IMG/VR virus record: IMGVR_UViG_3300034375_002271
Coordinates: 1-33,354 of that record
Length of the DNA: 33,354 nucleotides
Origin: a virus
Direction: 5' to 3' (one strand)
A program made the position numbers and the translations under genes. The first letter of the stretch is position 1; each line of letters opens with the position of its first letter. The notes under the pieces are model-generated. The model was not told the DNA's origin. It did not search any database and saw nothing but the letters and a program-made list of their open reading frames with translations. Below are positions 27,599 through 33,354 of this stretch, one piece after another.

Positions 27599-29473
27599 AT
27601 GTCTTCTACTGCATCAACCCTTTCTAAATTTAATTTTAGACCCGGTATTCGCCGTGAGTCAACCCAGTATTCTGAGGAAGGTTCATGGTACGATTGTGAT
27701 CGTGTAAGATTTAGAGAAGGTAAACCTGAGAATATTAGAGGTTATCAAAAGCATACTACCAATGATATACTTGGTGTAGGCAGAGACTTAAAGACTTGGA
27801 TTAATAATGATACAATTAAACTACTATCTGTAGGTACAGAAAAGAAACTATATCTTCTTTATAATGATTGGCCTTATGACATTACACCAATTGTAAGTAC
27901 AGTTAGTATTGGTGATATTGGAACACAGGGTAGCTTCTCTACCAGTGCAGGTTCTAATCTTATTGAGGTAAGCCTTAATAATAACGGCGTTAGTATTGGA
28001 GACTTTATTAATTTTTCCAATACATCTATCAATGGATTTGGTACAAATGGTATAGACTTTTCTACTTCAGCATATGGTGGACCTACCTTTGAAGCTGTGA
28101 GTGTATCAGGATTAAATCGTTTTTATATTAGTGTTACAAGCATTGCTACAAGTACAGAGACAAATCAAGGTCATGGTGTAGCAGGTTTTCTTCTTGCTAC
28201 AGGACAACTAAATCCAATTCAAGGTTTAGGTTATGGTGCAGGAGTATATAATGCTGGTGCTTCTACAACAGGAGTGCGTGCTTGGAATGAACCTGCTACC
28301 GCTTCTAATATTACTTTTCTTGCAACGCAGTGGTCTTTGGATAACTTTGGTGAAGACCTTCTTGCTGTTCGTCGCGGAAGTAACTTACTTCACTGGGATG
28401 CAGATGCAAGTACTGCACCAGTAAGAACTTCAATTGTAGGAACTGCTCCCTCTCAAATAAATAGTATTGTTGTTTCACCTAATGATCGTCATGTTATTGC
28501 TTTTGGAACAGAAGAGTATGGTACTTCTACATTCAATCCTCTTCTTATCCGTTGGTCGGATCAGGAAGACTATACTAACTGGATACCTTCAGTTTCTTCT
28601 ACATCTGGTGAACTGCAGTTAATTGATGGCACACAGATTCAGGGTGGTATTCGTTCTAGTAATGCTATTCTTGTATGGACAGATAAAGCAATGTATGCTT
28701 TGCAGTTTGTTGGTCCACCATTTATATTTAACCTTACACAACTAGGTTCTAATTGTGGATTAATTGGTCCACATGCAGCAATTAATGTGGACGGTGCAAG
28801 TTTTTGGATGAGTGACAATAACTTCTTTATCTTTGATGGTAGAGTAAGAAAACTAGATTGCACAGTAAGACGTTATCTTTATGATGACTTTAATATGACT
28901 AACAAAGATAAAGTCTTTGCAGGAGTTAATTCAGAGTTTCACGAAATTATATGGTTGTATCCTACAGCTAACTCTTCTGAACCTAATGCCTACGTTATCT
29001 ACAACTTTATGGAAGACACATGGTATTATGGTACGTCTTTCTATACAACATTTAACAACAGTGATGTATTCCTAAATACAATTGCAACAGGAAGAGTTTC
29101 TGCTACTGCTGATACATATATCTGGGACAATGAACCTACATCTGTCTTTACTGGTGATGGTCAAGCATTGTCTTCCTTTCTTGAGTCTGCGGACTTTGAC
29201 ATTCAAGATGGCGATCAGATTATGTTTATGAATAAAATTGTTCCTGACTATACAATAAATCAAGGATCAATTAGATTTTCAATTAATACTAAAATGTATC
29301 CTGCTGGTAGCACAGTTGAAAAAGGACCATACACTATTAATAACGCCACACAAAAGATTGACTTTCGTGCACGTGGAAGACAGGCAAACATTAGAGTATC
29401 TACTGCTGACTCAGGTACTTCATGGAAGTGGGGTAGTGTTAGACTAGGACTACAACCAGATGGTAAACGCTAA
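27599..29473 (+). CDS. P22 gp10-like tail nozzle / stabilisation protein
   Basis: This 624-aa protein starts with STLSKFNFRPGIRRESTQYS and EGSWYDCDRVRFREGKPENI, a recognisable opening of gp10-like 'stabilisation' proteins in marine podovirus-like phages. Beta-propeller-like repeats follow: FGEDLLAVRRGSNLLHWDAD, RWSDQEDYTNWIPSVSS, MYALQFVGPPFIFNLTQLGS, NCGLIGPHAAINVDGASFWM. The end has SWKWGSVRLGLQPDGKR. In P22, gp10 forms the hexameric tail nozzle below gp4 and holds DNA in. The presence of gp4-like genes upstream fits. It identifies a short-tailed phage. Confidence 0.8.
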   Translation: MSSTASTLSKFNFRPGIRRESTQYSEEGSWYDCDRVRFREGKPENIRGYQKHTTNDILGVGRDLKTWINNDTIKLLSVGTEKKLYLLYNDWPYDITPIVSTVSIGDIGTQGSFSTSAGSNLIEVSLNNNGVSIGDFINFSNTSINGFGTNGIDFSTSAYGGPTFEAVSVSGLNRFYISVTSIATSTETNQGHGVAGFLLATGQLNPIQGLGYGAGVYNAGASTTGVRAWNEPATASNITFLATQWSLDNFGEDLLAVRRGSNLLHWDADASTAPVRTSIVGTAPSQINSIVVSPNDRHVIAFGTEEYGTSTFNPLLIRWSDQEDYTNWIPSVSSTSGELQLIDGTQIQGGIRSSNAILVWTDKAMYALQFVGPPFIFNLTQLGSNCGLIGPHAAINVDGASFWMSDNNFFIFDGRVRKLDCTVRRYLYDDFNMTNKDKVFAGVNSEFHEIIWLYPTANSSEPNAYVIYNFMEDTWYYGTSFYTTFNNSDVFLNTIATGRVSATADTYIWDNEPTSVFTGDGQALSSFLESADFDIQDGDQIMFMNKIVPDYTINQGSIRFSINTKMYPAGSTVEKGPYTINNATQKIDFRARGRQANIRVSTADSGTSWKWGSVRLGLQPDGKR

Positions 29474-29748
29474 TGGCTTTTCTTTATCCTGAACTACCAC
29501 AGTATGCACACTTAGATAAGAATGATGTAGAGAAGTTATACAACTATCTTGTTTCATATGCAGGAGAATTAAAGTTTCTTCTTGAGGCAAGGGATACACA
29601 GGTTGATAACTCACCTGCTTCTAAAGTTTTAACAGTAGTCACAGTAGCTTCTATAGGAAGACCTGCTAATGGAGATGTAGTATTTGCTGCAAGTGCAGGT
29701 AAGTACAGAGGTTATGTAAGTGGAACAGGATGGGTGGACTTTCACTAA
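29473..29748 (+). CDS. Hypothetical 91-aa tail-module protein
   Basis: MAFLYPELPQYAHLDKNDVE begins with a helical segment (DVEKLYNYLVSYAGELKFLL), then a small strand domain (VVTVASIGRPANGDVVFAAS) ending YVSGTGWVDFH. Such small proteins attach between nozzle and fibre proteins in podovirus-like tails. The ATG overlaps the nozzle stop (TAATG), so it is coupled to it. The role is not established. Confidence 0.6.
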   Translation: MAFLYPELPQYAHLDKNDVEKLYNYLVSYAGELKFLLEARDTQVDNSPASKVLTVVTVASIGRPANGDVVFAASAGKYRGYVSGTGWVDFH

Positions 29749-29954
29749 TGTATGATATAAATAAAATGGCACAATTCTTGCAGAGTAGTAATTACATACA
29801 GAATTTAAATACTGGATTAGTACAGCCACCGGAGTATACTACAGGTTCACCTATGGCATATTCACAAACTCCATTGTATAATAATCCTAATACGTTACAT
29901 GCTGACATGACACAAATACAATCAAACTATCTAAATCCAAAACAGGTACTGTAA
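29748..29954 (+). CDS. Hypothetical 68-aa protein
   Basis: The ATG at 29748 overlaps the previous stop as TAATG and is preferred to the in-frame ATG at 29730. MYDINKMAQFLQSSNYIQNL begins it; the rest is rich in Asn, Gln, Pro and Tyr (VQPPEYTTGSPMAYSQTPLY), so it is probably disordered. The composition resembles the following large protein's N-terminus. A virion-internal or ejected piece is possible. Confidence 0.5.
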   Translation: MYDINKMAQFLQSSNYIQNLNTGLVQPPEYTTGSPMAYSQTPLYNNPNTLHADMTQIQSNYLNPKQVL

Positions 29955-29956
29955 TA

Positions 29957-32900
29957 ATGAATTATATAAACCCCAATGCACCAGCAGCAGGACTTACTCG
30001 TTTACTTAATATGCGAGACAACAACCCTGCCACACAACTAGCCTATGTTCCTACAAAGGACATTGCAGCTATGGGAAGTATGGGTGGACTGGAGTTTAAT
30101 CCTTACTCAGGTATTCCACAGGCACGTGGTATTGCTGCAGTAGCTGATGGTGGTAGTATACAGGATGCACCACTAGCACCTGTAGCAGATGAACTTGCAA
30201 GCCGTGGACGTTATGGTGACAGTATGTTGTTGCATGTACGTCCTGATGAACTACAGGGACTTGCATCTCTTGGTACATTAACAATCAATCCTGATACAGG
30301 ACTACCAGAAGCATTTAGTTTTAAATCACTTCTTCCTGTTATAGGCGCAATTGGTGCAACATTTTTACTTGGTCCTGGGGGTGCAGGTTTATTTGGTGGT
30401 AGTCTTGGAGCAGGTACTGCTGGTTCTTTAGTTTCTGGTGCTTTAGGTACAGGTATAGCTGCAGGTTTAGGTGGGTTTGCGGGTGGATTAATTGCTGGTC
30501 AATCTCCCGGCCAAGCTGCACTAGGTGGTTTAATGTCAGGCGCTACTGCAGGATTTATGGCAGGTCTTTCACCAACTGGTACACCCGTTCCCGGTGTAGA
30601 AGGGGCAGTTCCAACACCAGGACCGGGAGAATTAGGAACAATGGCTGGTTTTGGTGGAGCAGGATCAGTACCTACAACAGCAGGAGCGGCAGATTTAGCA
30701 GCGGCAGCAGCTATACCAACTACTCCAGCAAAGGCTGCACTTGAGTTTGGAGGAGGAATGTCTGGACAAGAGCTAATATCAGCACCTATTGTTCCGGCAG
30801 ACGCATCAGGATTTATTCAAGGTACAATTCCATCTAATATGGTAGAACTTACTAAACCATATGAACAAGGTTTTTTGGGTAGATTAACTGGTCCTGATAT
30901 TTCAAAATATGCTACAGATAATGTTATACCTAAAGGAACAAAAATTCCTACTGAATTATATAGAGAGTTAGGAGGAAGAACTGGAACAGAAAGTCTTGGT
31001 GATTTAACAAAATTAACATTTAAAGATCCTAAGACATATGGTCAAATAGGTCTTGGTGTTCTAATGCAACCACCAGAATATGAAGAATTAGATATACAAG
31101 AACCAACATTAGGTCCATCCTATGTACCACGTGAACGTACACTTGCTGGTGGCACACAGTCACCTGCTCGTTCATCACAAGAGTATCTTCGCATGGCACT
31201 AGAGGGTGGTTATCAGCCACTATCAGAACAGTATCGTTATGTTGCACAGGGTGGACTTGTAGGTTTGGCAGAGGGTGGACAAACTAAACAATTTATTGAT
31301 CAGCCTGAATTAACTCAAATGTCTATAACACCAGAAAGTCAGAGAGTAAGGAATAATATTTCTCAACCTCAACAAAATATATCTAATAGAGTTTTTGATC
31401 AATTAGAAAGTAAAGGTGGTATTATGTCTATAATGTCTCGTTTACTTCTAAGAAATAATCCAGAAGTTATACAATTTTTAAATCAAAATGCTTCTTCTCC
31501 AAGAAATTTACAATTAAATGAAATGGGCAGCGGAAGACATTCATACTTTGACACAGCAGATACAGGACTATATCCTAAAGCTGCAGGTGGTTTAGTTAGA
31601 TTAGTAGAGGGTGGCACACCTGAACAGGGAGTATTACAGTCACAGCTATCACCAGTAGTACAACAGCAGCAACAAACACCACTGCTACAACAGCAGGAAC
31701 AACAGATATCTGAACGTGCACGGCAGGACGAACTATTACAACGTGATCAGGCAATGTCACGTGGACAGCAGTTTATTGAACAACCTACAGGTAATCAGCA
31801 AATGTTTCAGCAGATGCAAAATGTAGGTCAAGTTATTGGACAACAACTAGCACAAGGACCAGAATCATATGCAACTCCAGCAGGCGGTAAAGCGCCTTCA
31901 ACTTCTTTTAGTACTGGCGCTGACTTTGGATTTAACACAGGTGGGTTGGTAGGGTTAAGAGAGGGAGGAGATATTCCTCAAGAAGAAAGTATTGAACCTT
32001 ATGTTTCTTTTTTAAAAGAAAAAGAAAAGTTTAAAGCCAAGCCCTATATACCTACAAAAGGAGACAAGCCAACTATAGGTTATGGTCATACAGAAAATGT
32101 AAAAATGACAGATAAAGAAATAACAGAAGAGCAAGCTGACTTATTACTAAGAAGCGATATAAGAAAAAGACTACCTAAAATTAAAAATAAAATAAAAGAT
32201 TTTAATTCTTTTCCGCAAAGTTTAAAAACAGCTATGGTAGGTGAATGGTTCAGAGGAAGTTTAAGTGGTAGTCCTGAAACTATAAAATTAATTAACGCTG
32301 GAGAGTATGAAAAAGCAAGCAAAGAATTTTTAAATAATGAAGAATATAGAAAAGCAGAGGAAAGAAAAAGATTAGGAATTAAACCTCGTATGGAACTTGT
32401 TTCTAATGAACTAAAAAAACTATCTGTTCCAACAACTAAAGACATGTATGATGATAAACCTTTTAGTTCTGTTTATTCAGGTATGCCCACTGTACAAAAA
32501 GAAACTCAAATGGCTAAGTTATCTGATACAGAAAAAGACGCAGGAATACTTTCTATATTAAGAAATATACTTAGTGGTGAAGATAAACAATATGAAGTAC
32601 AAGCAGGAGATACTTTATCTGCTATTGCAAAACAACAAGGTATGTCTTTAGATGAGTTGCTTGAAGCAAATAAAAATATTTCTGATCCTAATGTTATTAG
32701 TCGAGGACAAGAAATAACTGTTCCTGATCAAAGTTCATTTTTAGATAGAGTACGTGGTGCATTAGGTTATGCACAAGGTGGTGATATTGGTCAGTACTTT
32801 GAAGGTCAGGTAGTTGGTAATGGTGATGGTATGTCAGATCAAATACTCTTTGAAGTAGAGGGCAACAATCCTGACAAAGCCTTGCTAAGTCGTGACGAAT

Positions 32901-33064
32901 ATGTTATACCTGCAGATGTGGTAGCAATGCTTGGTAATGGTTCTTCTAATGCAGGATCAGAACAGTTAGATAATTTTATTAAAGGTATACGTCAAGATTC
33001 ATTTGGAACACAAAAACAACAAAGACAGCTTAATGCACAACAAGGTTTGAGAGGATTAGTTTAA
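29957..33064 (+). CDS. Large virion protein with Gly-rich, lysozyme and LysM segments
   Basis: 1035 aa. Residues 1-120 include GGSIQDAPLAPVADEL. Residues 122-205 are Gly/Ala-rich and hydrophobic, with several GxxxG-like runs that could cross a membrane. GGLVGLAEGG-type motifs occur at 432-441, 544-553 and 662-671. Residues about 676-822 resemble a GH24-type lysozyme (LKEKEKFKAKPYIPTKG, TIGYGHT at 706-712, EEQADLLLRSD, RRMELVSNELKK-like end). E690 is a candidate acid, but the usual partner Asp is not obvious. LysM spans about 879-923 (YEVQAGDTLSAIAKQQG). The C-terminus (GGDIGQYFEGQVVGNGDGMS, LSRDEYVIPADVVAMLGNGS) is a common marine phage end. It could cut peptidoglycan during DNA entry; whether it is a virion or lysis protein is inferred. 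Confidence 0.7.
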   Translation: MNYINPNAPAAGLTRLLNMRDNNPATQLAYVPTKDIAAMGSMGGLEFNPYSGIPQARGIAAVADGGSIQDAPLAPVADELASRGRYGDSMLLHVRPDELQGLASLGTLTINPDTGLPEAFSFKSLLPVIGAIGATFLLGPGGAGLFGGSLGAGTAGSLVSGALGTGIAAGLGGFAGGLIAGQSPGQAALGGLMSGATAGFMAGLSPTGTPVPGVEGAVPTPGPGELGTMAGFGGAGSVPTTAGAADLAAAAAIPTTPAKAALEFGGGMSGQELISAPIVPADASGFIQGTIPSNMVELTKPYEQGFLGRLTGPDISKYATDNVIPKGTKIPTELYRELGGRTGTESLGDLTKLTFKDPKTYGQIGLGVLMQPPEYEELDIQEPTLGPSYVPRERTLAGGTQSPARSSQEYLRMALEGGYQPLSEQYRYVAQGGLVGLAEGGQTKQFIDQPELTQMSITPESQRVRNNISQPQQNISNRVFDQLESKGGIMSIMSRLLLRNNPEVIQFLNQNASSPRNLQLNEMGSGRHSYFDTADTGLYPKAAGGLVRLVEGGTPEQGVLQSQLSPVVQQQQQTPLLQQQEQQISERARQDELLQRDQAMSRGQQFIEQPTGNQQMFQQMQNVGQVIGQQLAQGPESYATPAGGKAPSTSFSTGADFGFNTGGLVGLREGGDIPQEESIEPYVSFLKEKEKFKAKPYIPTKGDKPTIGYGHTENVKMTDKEITEEQADLLLRSDIRKRLPKIKNKIKDFNSFPQSLKTAMVGEWFRGSLSGSPETIKLINAGEYEKASKEFLNNEEYRKAEERKRLGIKPRMELVSNELKKLSVPTTKDMYDDKPFSSVYSGMPTVQKETQMAKLSDTEKDAGILSILRNILSGEDKQYEVQAGDTLSAIAKQQGMSLDELLEANKNISDPNVISRGQEITVPDQSSFLDRVRGALGYAQGGDIGQYFEGQVVGNGDGMSDQILFEVEGNNPDKALLSRDEYVIPADVVAMLGNGSSNAGSEQLDNFIKGIRQDSFGTQKQQRQLNAQQGLRGLV

Positions 33065-33354
33065 TGGGAGGAGCAAGAGGTGTAACTACAACACCTACAA
33101 CACCAGCAACACCATCAACAGTACCAGCAACACCAGCACCAGCAACTCCACAGTTGGTAAATCGTGGTGCAGGTATGTCTACACTTCCAGTACCACCAAC
33201 AGTACCAACAGGTTTTCCAAGTACATCTAATAAAGGTGGTGGTACTGCTGCTATTCCTTCTCCTACATTTGCTTCTGATCCAGTAGTAGCACAACCATTA
33301 CCTACACCTGTGCAGAGTAATAAAGGTGGTGGTGTTTCTTCACCTCTTATACCT
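33064..33354 (+). CDS. Pro/Thr-rich protein (partial, C-terminus outside window)
   Basis: The ATG overlaps the previous stop as TAATG. MGGARGVTTTPTTPATPSTV leads a Pro/Thr/Ala-rich low-complexity stretch. SNKGGGTAAIPSPT and SNKGGGVSSPLIP form a small repeated block. The frame is open to the window end, 97 codons so far. Such a tract is a flexible linker, so the functional part is probably further on. It belongs to the same operon as the lysozyme-LysM protein. Confidence 0.6.
   Translation, partial: MGGARGVTTTPTTPATPSTVPATPAPATPQLVNRGAGMSTLPVPPTVPTGFPSTSNKGGGTAAIPSPTFASDPVVAQPLPTPVQSNKGGGVSSPLIP

Noticed and set aside
1-33354. tRNA genes, integrase or attachment site
   Set aside because: No cloverleaf-like sequence, integrase motif or att-like repeat was recognised by eye. 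The full genome was not available.

Overview
The window looks like part of an uncultured marine, podovirus-like tailed phage (Caudoviricetes). It carries a TerL, a large portal protein, a scaffold-like protein, a Mu gpT-like capsid protein, gp4-like adaptors, a P22 gp10-like tail nozzle, several fibre or adhesin proteins and a large lysozyme-containing virion protein. No tail tube, sheath, tape measure or integrase is visible. Small basic proteins of families I know from marine phage genomes (DUF5872-, DUF6321- and DUF6496-like) support a marine origin. The host cannot be read from the sequence. No tRNA, rRNA, CRISPR array or insertion sequence was seen.

Left arm (1-5560, minus strand). A dense leftward operon of mostly small genes with overlapping ends. 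From its promoter-proximal end it holds a 205-aa protein of unknown function, several small proteins, a GP88-like Cys-rich protein, a ParB/Srx-fold protein, more small proteins (a two-helix membrane protein and a hidden 51-aa lipoprotein among them) and a DUF932 protein cut by the window edge. Three perfect copies of the 14-bp palindrome TTTTACTAGTAAAA lie 12-16 nt upstream of start codons here. The right part of this arm is visibly more GC-rich than the rest.

Control region (5560-6470). About 900 bp of AT-rich, gene-free DNA between the leftward and rightward operons. It contains sixteen in-phase units of a degenerate 12-bp repeat, two copies of a 23-bp repeat flanking a leftward-facing terminator, several copies of a CTATATAGA-type motif and a leader hairpin. 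It is the best candidate for a replication origin and transcription switch.

Right arm (6471-33354, plus strand). A Cys-rich 49-aa protein and TerL open a long late operon: FkbM-type methyltransferase, portal, GroES-like co-chaperonin, scaffold, decoration-like protein and major capsid protein. A strong terminator and a promoter candidate follow the capsid gene. Next come two gp4-like adaptors separated by a run of tiny Lys/Arg-rich proteins, then a mosaic 953-aa fibre, a LamG-type adhesin, an assembly-protein-like gene, a lipoprotein, a second fibre sharing its C-terminal domain with the first, the nozzle protein, and a 1035-aa protein with Gly-rich, lysozyme and LysM segments. The window ends inside a Pro/Thr-rich gene. 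Many junctions use TAATG stop-start overlaps, which suggests translational coupling.
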